From: Mercurialis annua
Lineage: Eukaryota; Streptophyta; Magnoliopsida; Malpighiales; Euphorbiaceae
NCBI RefSeq assembly: GCF_937616625.2
Contig: NC_065574.1
Coordinates: 6,202,501 to 6,266,500 of the forward strand
Length of the DNA stretch: 64,000 nucleotides
Reading direction: 5' to 3'
In this document: positions 11,757 to 23,101 of the stretch, piece after piece
Numbering within the stretch: the stretch's first letter is position 1
How the letters are laid out: each line of letters begins with the position of its first letter
The notes under the pieces: generated by a model
What the model saw: the letters and a program-made list of their open reading frames with translations, nothing else
Database searches by the model: none
Told to the model about the DNA's origin: nothing
Made by a program: the position numbers and the translations under genes

Positions 11757-13104
11757 AAATGGTTTAATCTAGACGGACATCCAATAATTGTCTCGTAAAT
11801 TATTTAATTAAAATAGACACCTCATGATGTGAACGCGAGTGTCGAAATGGCGCATATTTTCATTGCATTGGTATGATCCATGTTGAATAAGTCAAATATA
11901 TCGTATTAGTATGATCCATATTTAATCCGTTTAAATAAATAAATTAAATGCACCATGTTTATATAAATTAAATTTATCTTATTTGAAGTAATTGAGTTAG
12001 ATACAGATCAAATAATTCAAATTTGTATCACCCATAATTGACCTATTAAATTAAACGAGTTAAATAATTTGACACATTTATTTATTTTTCATATTATATT
12101 AATGTTGATGCAATTAATGAATGAAACGAGTATATGTTGATCCTAATTATATTAGTATCAGAATTAATTGATACAATCCGTTTTGCACCTCTAGGCATAA
12201 GTTTATACTAATTTCAACATCATGACAATGCTACAAATTCTCCCCAATGAGCTCACGAATGTTGATAATGTTTTATATGTATATACTATACCCCTTATTG
12301 TATAGTCAAATACTCAAATAAATATAATATCTCCAAAAGTAATTAAACGTATGATTAAACTATTCGATGAAGCACCAATAAGGAATTTATATCAATTTGG
12401 GTGGTACTAACCTACAATTAGGATTACATCACTGATTAAAAATTAATTAGAAACAATAATGCACCCAAAAATATTTAGCAAAGAAAGTCTAGCTAGTGAA
12501 TATTAGTTAATTTCGCGTCAAAAAAATAATTATTTTTGATAAATTCTGTTCACTACATCATTCATACATAGAATCAATTGAATTCCATTACAAAACTAAA
12601 TTATGTCATATTAAAAGATGAAAATTATTATGTATTAATATATATAATAACATTTAGTGAATTCTATTATAAAATTTATGTAATAAATATAGTCAACATA
12701 ATTTATTATTCAAATAGAAGATGCTATTGATTATTTTTTGATCTCCAAATAATTCTATTAAATCAAATTTGAAGCAAGTATATTAGTAAGGAATTCAAGA
12801 CAGTTTACAACCAATCTTGATAACCTAACATGAAAACTAGCAAAAAAATGTATGCTGCCTGGTTCAGAAATCTACTAATAAATACAAAATGTAATTTATT
12901 ATATTCATAAAAAATGTAACGTATTATAGTCCTTCACTGGCATTAAACTGTCCAAAATATTCATCAAAAAAAAAAACTGTCCAAAATGGATAGGAACTTA
13001 TAGAAATTTATTGTAGTAATATGTAACTGCTGATTTTTTTAATTGGTAGTTTGGTTGTCTAGACATTAGACAATACAGAATTTTAATAGCTTACCTTGTA
13101 TATT

Positions 13105-13245
13105 AAGATATATTCATCATACCAATGAGCTATAGCTCAAATGGTATAAGCGCTAGGCAGCAAACTGCTAGGTCGTGGGTTCGTTTTCTCCCACAAGCGC
13201 TCCCTCCTCCCCAATTATAAAAAAAAAAAAGATATATTCATCATA
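13105..13245 (+). mobile_element. tRNA-derived SINE with 17-base target-site duplication
   Basis: A body at 13122-13228 starts with a tRNA-like A box (tagctcaaatgg) and, about 40 bases later, a B-box-like ggttcgttttctc. It ends in a run of about 12 A. It is flanked by an exact 17-base direct repeat aagatatattcatcata at 13105-13121 and 13229-13245. Pol III boxes, an A tail and a perfect target-site duplication identify a SINE; the perfect repeat suggests a fairly recent insertion. Confidence 0.85.
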
Positions 13246-14086
13246 TTATCTGTTGTGGGGCTGTATATATTTATAGAATTACCAAGACAATTATTTTAAT
13301 TAATTTCAATGTTTGTACAGAATTCTAGATTATTGCTTGAGTATATTGGGTGATGTTAACATTTTCTTTATTTATTTTATAATTTTACTTGTATTAGCCC
13401 ATCTTGATTTAAAAGTTTTAAATGGCTCCCATAAATTAATGTAGAGATAGAAATAGAGACATTATTATTTAAACATAACCATTTTACATTTAATTTTTAG
13501 TCTACTGTGATAAAAAAAACAGAAGTTCTAACAGAAAAGGTTAGAATTGGAATTAATAAGAACATAACATATTCCAATTACTAAAAGTTTTATTGTAGAA
13601 ACTGCTTTCTCAAAATTTAAAACTTAAGACCACAATTTAGGTCAGGTAATTCTATTATAGAACTAGTAATGAATTCTTTAAACTGACAGTTTCAAAAATT
13701 TAATTTAACCATTGGCGAAGGTAGCAAATACTTAAAAATTACATGGTGAAAGTAACAAAAATTAAAACTTCATGTAATTTAATGAGATTATACCAAAACC
13801 TAGTGGCGCTGAAGCAAATTAGCCTTGTTGGTTCTAGTATCATAAAAAAAATCTTTTCTAATTTCCCAAATTAACCCTGATATTTACACCTGAACTGATT
13901 TGTAAGATTTAAGTTGAAGCAAGGACATTGATGTCTGATCAAAATATAAGTTTAAATTCCTCAATTATAGAATCAGGAAGCAAAATAGAAACAGAAACAG
14001 AGGAAACTGCAAACTTATTTTCTACAGTTAATTTCCCATTTCTGAGTTAGTTTTTTTTCCCGAGAAACAAACATTACTGAGAGAAA

Positions 14087-16558
14087 ATGGCAACACTTAG
14101 AGTACCAGAAGCTGTTCCTTCTCCAACACAAGACTCCGAAAAACTCTGAAATGCGATGCAAGGTGTTTTTTTTCTTTCTTTCTGGTTTTCTTGATTTTAT
14201 ATTCAATTCGTTATGCTTTAATTTTCTTGATAAAATTCCCTTTTCTTAATGAATTTGGTGTAGGATTTGGAACAGATGAGAAGGCAATTATATGGATATT
14301 GGGACACAGAAATGCGAGTCAAAGGAGGAAAATCAAAGAAACTTATCAGGAAATTTACAAGGAATCTCTTGTTGATCGTCTCTTCTCCGAGCTGTCCGGT
14401 GATTTCAGAGTATGTTCTCTCTTTAATTTTGATTCATCACTATTAACAAGCTGATTCTTTAGTATTAAGTTGTCATTTACAAATTTCCTATTCAATTTCT
14501 GTTAAAAATTTCGAGTTAAATGTGCCTTTCGGAGATTCATTTCGCTAATGATTAAAGTTTTATGCGGTTATTGAACTACAAACTTTTTACTGAAGGATTC
14601 ATTTGTTATATTTTGTTAATTGAACTTCCATTTTTTATCAATGAAAAAGGGGTTAATTCCATAAAAAATCACGACCTTTACACGAATTTTCATTTTAATC
14701 ACGACTTTTAAAAGTTGTCATATAAAACCACGACCATTCATTTTTTTTCAAATCTATCACCAAATCAATTTTTGGTGTATTTTTTATGACGTGGCCACCA
14801 TAATCCGGCAGATTTTTTAAAAAATGAATGGTAAAATTCACCGGAAAAATAGTCGGTGATAGATTTAAAAAAAAATAAAGGTCATGATTTTATATGGAAA
14901 CTTTTAAAAGTCGTGATTAAAATAAAAATTCGTGTTAATATCGTGACTTTTTATGGAATTAACCCATGAAAAAATAACATTGCAATTCAAGCAACAAATT
15001 ATTTATGGCAACTAACACGTTGGATTTCCGATACCACATAAGCAATTTTTTTTATTTATATTGCTACAGTAACTTCTCGTTGAATCGGTTATCAAAGTAT
15101 ATCAATTTAATACTTATGTAAAAGTTCTATACTCTATAGGTTAGTAACCGTAATGTTTTTCTAGAAAATTACAAGAAAAAGTCTGCAAATTTTCAACACA
15201 ACCTTTTTTTTAAGAAAAAGTTTCCATAGCATCTAAAAGTTTTCACTCAACACCTAAAACTTCTCGATTTGTCCGCTCCATATTAGAGATCTCTTAGCGA
15301 TGTATTTTTTGAGGTATCAACTATGTATCTACGATGTATTTTTATAGATAAAAATAAAAGTATAAGATTTTCTATTGTCAGCTTTGTATCATATATGTAT
15401 CTGAGATATATTGAATATGTATTTGCAATGTATCAAAATAAAAGCATAAAAAGTAAACAGAATTTGCCTTTTAAGTAAAGATGAATTTCTTTAGGACTTA
15501 GAGCGTGTTTTTTAAAATTTAATAATTATTTTTAGTGATTTTATTGGTTTTCCAATTTCTTTTAACCCTTTTGATAACAACAATGATTATCTCTTGATTT
15601 TTTTAATTTCTATAAGCTAGCCCAAGTTAATTTATTCAACAATTTTGAGGTTTTGGTGCCCTGCAGAAAGCAGTAATTTTGTGGGCATATGATCCAGCAG
15701 AGAGAGATGCAAGACTGGCCAATGAAGCATTGAAAGCAGAAATGAAAACCACAAAACAACTGCAAGTGATAGTAGAAATAGCATGTGCACCATCATCTCC
15801 TCACCATCTTCAAGCAGTAAGGCAAGCTTACTTTTCTCTATTTGATTGCTCCCTTGAAGAACACATCATTGCATCTATAGTCTCTCCACCCCTTAGAAAG
15901 GTAAGCCATTACTTTCTCGGACCCGAATAAAAATTATGGTTCCGCCACAGCGTTCGAGTTACACAAGTGTTTGCTTCTACAGATTTTGGTCAGTCTGGTA
16001 AGCTCTTATAGGTACGATAAAGAATTGGTTGATACAAATTTAGCCAAAGCGGAGGCGGAGAAGTTGCACGAAGCCATCAAAAGTAAACAGTTAGGAAATG
16101 ATGATCTAGTGTTCATCCTCAGCACTAGAAATGTATATCAACTACGAGCAACTTTCCGAAGCTATCAGCAAAACTTCGAAACCCCTATTCACCAGGTACA
16201 GCTTCTCCGATTAACCGAATCAAACAACATAAAGTTCGTTTTATTTGAACTTTTGTTTCTGTAGGATGTACAAAAATGTGGAAATGGTGATATGGAATCT
16301 CTGTTGGAAGTGGTGATTTGCTGCATAGATTCTCCAGAGAAATATTTTGCGAAGGTGATCGGGGATTCCATAATCAGGCTCGGAACAGACGAAGATTCAT
16401 TGACGAGAGCAATTGTGACGAGAGCTGAAATTGACATGATGAGAATCAGAGGAGAGTATTTCAACATCTTCAAAACTAATCTTGATGGTGCTGTTGTTGA
16501 TGACACTTCTGGTGATTATCAGAATTTCCTGATGACTTTACTTGGTGCAAAAATTTGA
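14087..16558 (+). CDS. ANN3: Annexin D3-like gene with in-frame TGA in exon 1 (possible pseudogene)
   Basis: Exons: 14087-14162, 14264-14409, 15667-15900, 15983-16195 and 16265-16558, with correct splice sites and an open frame apart from codon 21. The N terminus [50 protein letters not shown] and [20 protein letters not shown] match annexin 3 as I remember it. Codon 21 (14147-14149) is TGA where annexins have Arg or Lys (the R of LR-A-type segments), consistent with a CGA-to-TGA change. Translation could restart at the in-frame ATG at 14156, losing 23 residues and part of the first helix. The last two annexin exons are fused here (YFAKVIGD without an intron). Intron 2 is 1.26 kb and holds a MITE. 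Confidence 0.8.
14649..14965. mobile_element. MITE in annexin D3 intron 2
   Basis: The left end gggttaattccataaaaaat plus cacgac faces the mirrored gtgactttttatggaattaa plus ccc. The arms continue with aatcacgacttttaaaag facing cttttaaaagtcgtgatt, and tctatcaccaaa facing ggtgatagattta. About 317 bases, non-coding. Confidence 0.7.
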
Positions 16559-16716
16559 TCATGTGTTATGCCCTTCTCATAGATATTTCTTCTGATTGCT
16601 GAATTGTATGGAATTAATATTTGTGTTTATGATCTTATTTATAGTTATCTTTCTCAGGTTATGGTAATTTATAAGTGTATTTCAACTTTTGTAATATAAA
16701 CTTTTAATTTATAAGA

Positions 16717-16864
16717 ATTATCCAAAACCTCACCTCGTACAATAAATATAGTCCATAGATAGGAGAAATTCTTAGGTGAACCAAGATATAACCCACAAGC
16801 ATGTAAAATGCACCCAAAGCTTACAAGTACAGTAAACTTAAATTAGGATAAACAAGAAAATAAA
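16717..16864 (-). pseudogene. Fossil of CSC1-like exon 3 downstream of annexin D3
   Basis: On the minus strand this matches exon 3 and flanking intron of the CSC1-like gene (25860-25987) almost base for base: ctttgggtgcattttacatg then cttgtgggttatatct, with flanking ttgtttatcctaatttaag. An insertion of about 22 bases (about 16760-16783) splits the exon and would break the reading frame. No neighbouring CSC1 exon is found beside it. It lies about 160 bases after the annexin D3 stop codon, in the same relative order and orientation as the intact CSC1 gene lies to the second annexin D3 copy. Confidence 0.85.
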
Positions 16865-16930
16865 ATAACTCGTAGGCATTTTATTTGAGCTGCAAATATA
16901 GTATTCTGTATTCCATTCTAAATGAAAAAT

Positions 16931-17096
16931 TATTGCACACAACCGTTGCGCCATGTCATTCGTGCAACAAACCAATTGTGCGTTAGTTATGTGGAAAATT
17001 AAATGATAAAAAAATAAATAATAATTAAAAAATTCCTAATCGCAAATACTCATTGGCTTGATGTAAAAATGACGTGGCGCAGCGGTTGCATGGGAT
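16931..17096. mobile_element. MITE (cgttgc-TIR family) upstream of the PPR gene
   Basis: The left end reads caaccgttgcgccatgtcat then tcgtgcaacaaacc. The right end on the other strand reads tgcaaccgctgcgccacgtca then tttttacatcaagcc. Two further copies are at 33553-33705 and 38463-38632. It ends about 50 bases before the PPR start codon, so it may contribute to that gene's 5' leader. Confidence 0.65.
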
Positions 17097-17148
17097 AAGA
17101 CTTACATAAAACCAAGTCCTGTGCTGGGGAGGACTTGAATTAAAAGAT

Positions 17149-19608
17149 ATGCATCTGTGTTCTACAAAATCAACGACATTTCAAATTTTTACAAATTATT
17201 TTAAATGTTTTTGGCGACGAGAATTCGCTGCTCAACAGTCCCAAATCCAACACCATTCTCCTCCACATTTCGATCCTTATACTTATGGAGCTTTGCTTCG
17301 AAATTGTATCCAAACCGGTGACTTGTACACAGGCAAAGCCCTTCACTCTCAGATTTTAAAGAAGGGTAATTGCCTCGATTTGTTTGCCAACAACATTCTC
17401 TTGGACTTCTATGTTAAATCAGATTTTATATGTGATGCAAGCAAACTGTTCGACGAAATGCCTGATAGAAATACAATATCGTTTGTTACTCTAATTCAGG
17501 GATATGGGCAGTCTTTTGAATTGGATCAAGTAACTGGGTTGTTCTCTAGGTTACATGGAGAGGGTCATGAGCTGAATCCTTTTGTTTTTACTACAATTTT
17601 GAAGCTGCTAGTTAGTCTGGAGTGTGCAGAGTTGGGGTTTTGTATTCATGCTTGTATTCATAAACTTGGCCATAACTCTAATGCGTTTGTTGGGACTGCT
17701 TTAATCGATTCTTACGATGTTTGTGGTTATGTTGAGAGTGCAAGGCAAGTTTTTGATGAAATTGCTAACAATGACCTGGTTTCTTGGACTGGGATGGTGG
17801 TTTGTTACGCTGAGAATCGTTGTTTTGAAGATTCGTTGAGGCTATATTCTGAGATGAGAATGGCAGGGTTTGAACCGAACCATTTTACTTTCTCGGGTGT
17901 GCTCAAAGCTTGTATCGGATTGCAGGCTTTTAAGTTGGGGAAAGGTATTCATGGCTGTGTTCTAAAAACCTGTTACCAGAAGGATCTTTATGTTGGTGTC
18001 GGGTTGCTTGACTTGTACACTGAGTCTGGAGATGCAAATGATGTTTTACGGGTGTTTGAGGACATTCCTAAAAATGATGTGATTCCTTGGAGTTTTATGA
18101 TTTCACGCTATGCTCAGAGCAACCAGAGCAGTGAGGCTTTGGAGCTGTTTGCTCAGATGAGGCGAGCTTTTGTTCTTCCAAATCAGTTTACATTTGCTAG
18201 TGTGTTGCAAGCATGTTCTAGTATGGAGAATCTTCACTTAGGAAAGCAAATACATTCCCATGTGCTTAAGGTTGGCTTGGACGGAAATGTGTTTGTGTCA
18301 AATGCTCTGTTGGACGTTTATGCTAAATGTGGGATGTTGGAAAACTCAGTAAAATTATTTCTGGAACTGTCAAATAAAAATGAGGTGACATGGAATACAA
18401 TCATTGTTGGCTATGTGCAGTCAGGAGATGTAGAAAAGGCATTAAGTTTATTTAAAAATATGATTGAATGCCAATTTCAGGCTACAGAAGTAACATACTC
18501 TAGCGTTCTCCGTGGTTGTGCCACTTTAGCAGCTTTGGAGCTAGGAGTTCAGATTCATTCATTGTCAGTAAAAACCATTTATGATAAGCATGTTGTGGTC
18601 GGTAATGCTTTAATTGATATGTATGCTAAGTGTGGATGTATTAAACATGCACGCTCAGTGTTTGATATGCTGTCTGAACTTGATGAAGTTTCGTGGAATG
18701 CTATGATCTCAGGATATTCTATGCATGGTCAAGTTGGTGAAGCTTTAAAATTATTTGAGATGATGCAGGAAACTGATTGTAAACCTAATAAGTTAACCTT
18801 TGTCGGAGTCCTATCAGCATGTAGCAATGCAGGATTGTTCGATAAAGGACAATTTTATTTCAAATCTATGGTACGGGATTATGGCATCGAGCCGTGCATG
18901 GAACACTATAGTTGTATGGTCTGGCTGTTAGGGAGAGCAGGGAATCTTGATAAGGCTGTAAAATTGATCGAAGAAATCCCATCTGAGCCCAATGTTATGG
19001 TGTGGCGTGCTTTACTCGGTGCTTGCGTCATCCATAACGATGTTGATCTAGCTAGTATATCTGCACAACGCGTTCTTCATATAGATCCCCAAGATGAGGC
19101 AACTTATGTGTTGTTGTCAAACATTTATGCCACGTCAAGGAGGTGGAAAAGTGTTGCTTCTGTTAGGAAAGTTATGAAAGATAAAGGAGTGAAGAAAGAA
19201 CCGGGATTAAGTTGGATCGAGAACCAGGGCACGGTTCATTACTTCTCTGTGGGTGATACTTCACATCCTGACATGAAAATGATTAACGGGATGCTTGAGT
19301 GGTTGAACATGAAAGCCACGAGGGCAGGTTATGTTCCGAATCTGAATTCTGTTCTTCTTGATGTGGAAGACAATGAAAAGATGCGGCGTTTGTGGGTACA
19401 CAGTGAAAGACTAGCATTAGCTTTCAGTTTAGTTAGAACTCCATCTGGAGGAGATATTCGCATACTTAAAAATCTGCGAATATGTGCAGATTGTCATTCT
19501 GTAATAAAGTTAATATCAAAGATCGTGGAGCGAGATATAATCATCAGAGATATGAACAGGTTCCATCACTTTCAGGATGGAATTTGTTCTTGTGGTGACT
19601 ACTGGTGA
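17149..19608 (+). CDS. PPR protein of the DYW subgroup (organelle RNA editing factor)
   Basis: An 819-residue, intronless pentatricopeptide protein. After a presequence of about 45 residues come repeated PLS-type PPR motifs (for example DLFANNILLDFYVKSD, NEVTWNTIIVGYVQSGDVEK, DEVSWNAMISGYSMHG), then E/E+ domains and a complete C-terminal DYW deaminase domain. The deaminase shows the HSERLA zinc/catalytic motif, CADCHS and the terminal CSCGDYW. Family knowledge: such proteins bind a specific organellar transcript and edit C to U. The presequence suggests mitochondria or plastid. From memory it resembles Arabidopsis At5g13230; the RNA target cannot be read from the sequence. Confidence 0.93.
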   Translation: MHLCSTKSTTFQIFTNYFKCFWRREFAAQQSQIQHHSPPHFDPYTYGALLRNCIQTGDLYTGKALHSQILKKGNCLDLFANNILLDFYVKSDFICDASKLFDEMPDRNTISFVTLIQGYGQSFELDQVTGLFSRLHGEGHELNPFVFTTILKLLVSLECAELGFCIHACIHKLGHNSNAFVGTALIDSYDVCGYVESARQVFDEIANNDLVSWTGMVVCYAENRCFEDSLRLYSEMRMAGFEPNHFTFSGVLKACIGLQAFKLGKGIHGCVLKTCYQKDLYVGVGLLDLYTESGDANDVLRVFEDIPKNDVIPWSFMISRYAQSNQSSEALELFAQMRRAFVLPNQFTFASVLQACSSMENLHLGKQIHSHVLKVGLDGNVFVSNALLDVYAKCGMLENSVKLFLELSNKNEVTWNTIIVGYVQSGDVEKALSLFKNMIECQFQATEVTYSSVLRGCATLAALELGVQIHSLSVKTIYDKHVVVGNALIDMYAKCGCIKHARSVFDMLSELDEVSWNAMISGYSMHGQVGEALKLFEMMQETDCKPNKLTFVGVLSACSNAGLFDKGQFYFKSMVRDYGIEPCMEHYSCMVWLLGRAGNLDKAVKLIEEIPSEPNVMVWRALLGACVIHNDVDLASISAQRVLHIDPQDEATYVLLSNIYATSRRWKSVASVRKVMKDKGVKKEPGLSWIENQGTVHYFSVGDTSHPDMKMINGMLEWLNMKATRAGYVPNLNSVLLDVEDNEKMRRLWVHSERLALAFSLVRTPSGGDIRILKNLRICADCHSVIKLISKIVERDIIIRDMNRFHHFQDGICSCGDYW

Positions 19609-20084
19609 CACAGAAGATTGCTTTAGGTGGCTGTTTTTCAGGTAATAACAAGGCCATTGATTTTTTTTGCTAGTGTTGCATTGCTGCTTTGTTAAACTTT
19701 GTTTTACTGATTGTTAACTAATCATGTCAGATAACTAAAAAAAGAAAAATTTAATAAAATAGCCACTGCCCTGTCTTATTCTGTAGGTGCATAAAAAAGT
19801 GGCTGTTCATTGTGCGGCTTCAAATGTTCTTGCAACTTTGGCATTCAAAGGGACGATATGCTATTCCAACCAGCAAAAGGAAGTCCATGAGACATGAAAG
19901 TATGACTTCTACATATCCACTCATTAATATGATTATTAATCAGTTCAAAGATCTCTGGCAAAATTAATTTTCATCAAAGTATAGACATTTATTCTTAATG
20001 TTTCCAAATGATCAATATGATTCATCAACTGCTGCTGATTTCCATGGAAAATGATATTTAAAATGCATATAGTTATAAGGTTTG

Positions 20085-21000
20085 TTGGACCATGTGTTTT
20101 TATACCCTTTATTTTGATATATTCAGTCAATTGGCATTTATCGTTTTTTAACGTTTTGCTCAAGTTTTTACGCAGATTTTAATTGATTTTCTGAGTTTAG
20201 CCTTTTGCATGATCGTGCAAAACCATTTTTCAGCATTTTTTCAGTTACTGCGAGCTACACGATCGAGTAAACGATCAATGCACGATCGTGCAAACCATTT
20301 GCACGATCATGCAAAGTGTTACACGATCCTGTAAATCCCCAGATTTCAAATTTCTTCATAACTGTTGGACATAAACGATCGTGCATATATTTAAACGATC
20401 GTGCAAAATGTCTGAGAGCTGATTTTTAGAAGTTTCCCAAGGAATTATAACGGGAAGAAAATGGCTTGGACCAATGGAACTTTGACACATCATCAAAAAG
20501 CCTATAAAGAGTTGTTCTAACTCATTTGGTGAGGTTAGAACAATTATTGCAAGCATCAAACCTCTCAACTCCCAGAAACAATCTCAATTACTCTTGTGCA
20601 TCAATTTCTTACATTGATTGTTTGTTGTTCTAATTATTAGAACATTAATTGTTTTCCATTTGTGGATTCTTGATTAGCCTTGAAAAATCAAGTGTAAGTT
20701 AGAGTTTAGCTTTGAGAAAACTCAACCCTTATAAGTTAGAGATTAATTTTGGAAAATCTCATAGTTGGTGTTTAGCTATAAAGCACTAAGTTTGAAGTTA
20801 GCTTAGAAAACTTCTTGTGAATCTCATTTGAGTGGATTCTAAATCTCAACATTTGTTTGAGTAGTGGAGTAGGATCGATTTGTGATCCAAACCACTCTAA
20901 ATCTCTCGTGTCAATCCTCTATCCCTTAAACTCTTATTAAATTTTTATTTCCGCTTTAAAGAATTTTTAACTTCCAATTCACATTCAAAAACCACGGTTT
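20085..21000 (+). mobile_element. LTR-like retrotransposon fragment, probably Ty1/copia (SIRE-like)
   Basis: Contains a cluster of gcacgatcgtgca-like palindromes at about 20205-20410, then leader-like DNA including gagtaggatcgatttgtgat and ccaaaccactctaaatctct, which resembles the end region of plant copia (SIRE/Maximus) LTRs as I know them. There is no gag-pol frame, primer-binding site or second LTR. Ends are not defined; call made on general resemblance. Confidence 0.45.
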
Positions 21001-21139
21001 GCCATACCCCATAGGGTCTTTCAAGGTTTTAGCTGTCCAACTCGATCATACTTATTACTGAGGAATACCAACTCACTGAAGCACTTTAGGCCATATAAGA
21101 GGGTAAACTATTTTGGTTTCTGCTTGAAATAGGAAGTGA

Positions 21140-21300
21140 ATGGACCACTTACAGAGTTCTCATTTTCATTTTGGCTATTACTACCCACCCCTCATTTTCA
21201 TTTTTGCTATTACTTCCTCCATAAACACCAAAGCATTCCTCGCCTTCCAGAGGCCCCACAGTAACCAAGTCACAGCTGATAAAACCTTGATTTTTCCTTC
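21140..21300 (-). pseudogene. LINE relic (reverse transcriptase C-terminal segment)
   Basis: On the minus strand a frame reads VTWLLWGLWKARNALVFMEE, the W-x-LW-x-x-RN-x-x-x-F pattern typical of the region after the zinc-binding domain of plant non-LTR reverse transcriptases. It is short, with disrupted surroundings and a small internal duplication of aatagcaaaaatgaaaatga. It directly adjoins the breakpoint of the partial annexin D3 copy. Confidence 0.5.
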
Positions 21301-21413
21301 TTTTGAACTTTATTTTTAGTGATAACAACAATGATTATCTCTTGATTTTTTTATTTCTATAAGCTAGCCCGAATTAATTTATTTAACAATTTTGAGGTTT
21401 TCATGCCCTGCAG

Positions 21414-22295
21414 AAAGCAGTAATTTTGTGGGCATATGATCCAGCAGAGAGAGATGCAAGACTAGCCAATGAAGCATTGAAAGCAGAAAAGAAAACCACA
21501 AAGCAACTGCAAGTGATAGTAGAAATAGCATGTGCACCATCTTCTCCTCACTATCTTCAAGCAGTAAGGCAAGCTTACTGTTCTCTTTTCGACTGCTCCC
21601 TTGAAGAACACATCATTGCATCTATAGTCTCTCCACCCCTTAGAAAGGTAAGCCGTTATTTTTTCGGAGAAAAAGAATTTCCGATTTTATGGTTCCGCCA
21701 TTGCATTCAAGTGACATAAATGTTGTGTCTACAGATTTTGGTCAGTCTTGTAATCTCTTACAGGTATGATAAAGAATTTGTAGATACAAATTTAGCCAAA
21801 TCGGAGGCGGAGAAGTTGCACGAAGCCCAAGGATATGATGATCTAGTGTTCATCCTCAGCACTAGAAATGTATATCAACTACGAGCAACTTTCCGAAGCT
21901 ATCAGCAAAACTTCGGAAACCCTATTCACCAGGTACAACTTCTCCGATTAACTGAATCAAACAACATAAAGTTCGTTTTATTTGAATTTTTGCTTCTGTA
22001 GGATGTACAGAAATGTGGAAATGGTGATATGGAATCTCTGTTGGAAGTGGTGATTTGCTGCATAGATTCTCCAGAGAAATATTTCTCAAAGGTGATCGGA
22101 GATTCCATAATTAGGCTTGGAACCGACGAAGATTCATTGATTAGAGCAATTGTGACGACAGCTGAAATTGACATGATGAGACTCAGAGGAGAGTATTTCA
22201 ACATCTTCAAAACTAATCTTGATGGTGCTGTTGTTGATGACACTTCTGGTGATTATCAGAATTTCTTGATGACTTTACTTGGTGCAAACATTTGA
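21414..22295 (+). pseudogene. Partial second copy of annexin D3 (exons 3-5 only)
   Basis: Exons at 21414-21647, 21735-21932 and 22002-22295 match annexin D3 exons 3-5 at about 95% by eye, and introns and 3' flank match too (to about 22436). Exons 1 and 2 are absent, so repeat 1 is missing. All three exons stay open and the splice sites are intact. Exon 4 carries an in-frame 15-base deletion ([13 protein letters not shown] becomes HEAQGYDD) and one MT-RAE residue is changed to TAE. High identity suggests a recent duplication or conversion. Without a start codon and repeat 1 it is probably nonfunctional. Confidence 0.85.
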
Positions 22296-23101
22296 TCATG
22301 TGTTATGCCCCTCTCAATATATTTCTTCTGATTTCTGAATTGTACGGAATTAAAATTTGTGTTTATGATCTTATTTATAGTTCTCTCTCTCTGGTAATGG
22401 TAATTTCCAAGGGTATTTCAACTTTTGTAATATAAAGTACGGACTTTTACTATTAATCTGATTAGTAATTTGAATCGCGAAAAAGTTATATTCAAATTGC
22501 AAAAATTTAAAACTTCGTATAGAAATTATAAATACACTATAATTAATAATTTTATATTCATTTATACCATGTTGAGATTCATGCCCCAAGGGAGAATTAT
22601 AGCGATCAAGGAGGCATCATCGTTAGAAGAGTCGACGAATATTATTCTCGGAGGTAGTGACCTACACTAGAAACATTTCAAGGAGGGTCTCATTGATTGA
22701 TGAATGCATTTTTTTTTTTTACGAAGCAGATTGGTATTTATATTTCATTTTGTAAGAAGCTCTGCAAACAATGTCGTGCACTTGCACGTGCGCAAACTTC
22801 TCGTTCTATAATAGATTGGCAGAAATACTCTCATGTAGAGCAAACATCTCGTTTCATGTCATGTTAGTGGGAATCTTTCAATTTTTCCGGCTTGTCTTAC
22901 TGATGTTACTGCTTTCAATATGGCTTAACAAAGTGACAACTCTCCTCAAAAAGAATATATGTCTAAAGCTTCCTAATGTAAACTGACGGACACTAATTCC
23001 AATCAGAAAATATTTTATTTTTCAAAAGTTTAGATTTTCATGTTTCGAATATAAAAAATCCATAAAAGTGGATAAAAGCTCTGAGATATAGAGTTGTGAA
23101 A
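22296..23101. other. Gap between partial annexin D3 and CSC1-like gene
   Basis: After the end of annexin D3 homology (about 22436) there is AT-rich DNA and the CSC1-like 3' flank. A short open stretch at 22570-22670 encodes MPQGRIIAIKEASSLEES, which faintly recalls a protein kinase ATP-lysine segment but is too short to call. Confidence 0.5.

Larger units (their letters stand above)
10296..14086. other. Gene-free AT-rich stretch between duplicated block and annexin D3
   Basis: No coding region can be supported. It contains two SINE-like sequences, listed separately, and otherwise low-complexity AT-rich DNA with short open frames that have no recognisable content. Confidence 0.6.
19609..21413. 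other. Gap between PPR gene and partial annexin D3, filled with retroelement debris
   Basis: Holds the PPR 3' untranslated region, an LTR-like segment (about 20085-21000) and a LINE relic (about 21140-21300). Homology to annexin D3 intron 2 begins around 21309-21322 (gataacaacaatgattatct), where a TGA-bounded deletion of about 43 bases separates the copies. No intact gene. Confidence 0.6.

Noticed and set aside
22570..22670. Fragment of a receptor kinase (GRIIAIKEASSLEES)
   Set aside because: Only about 30 codons, no neighbouring kinase motif on either side; too little to support.
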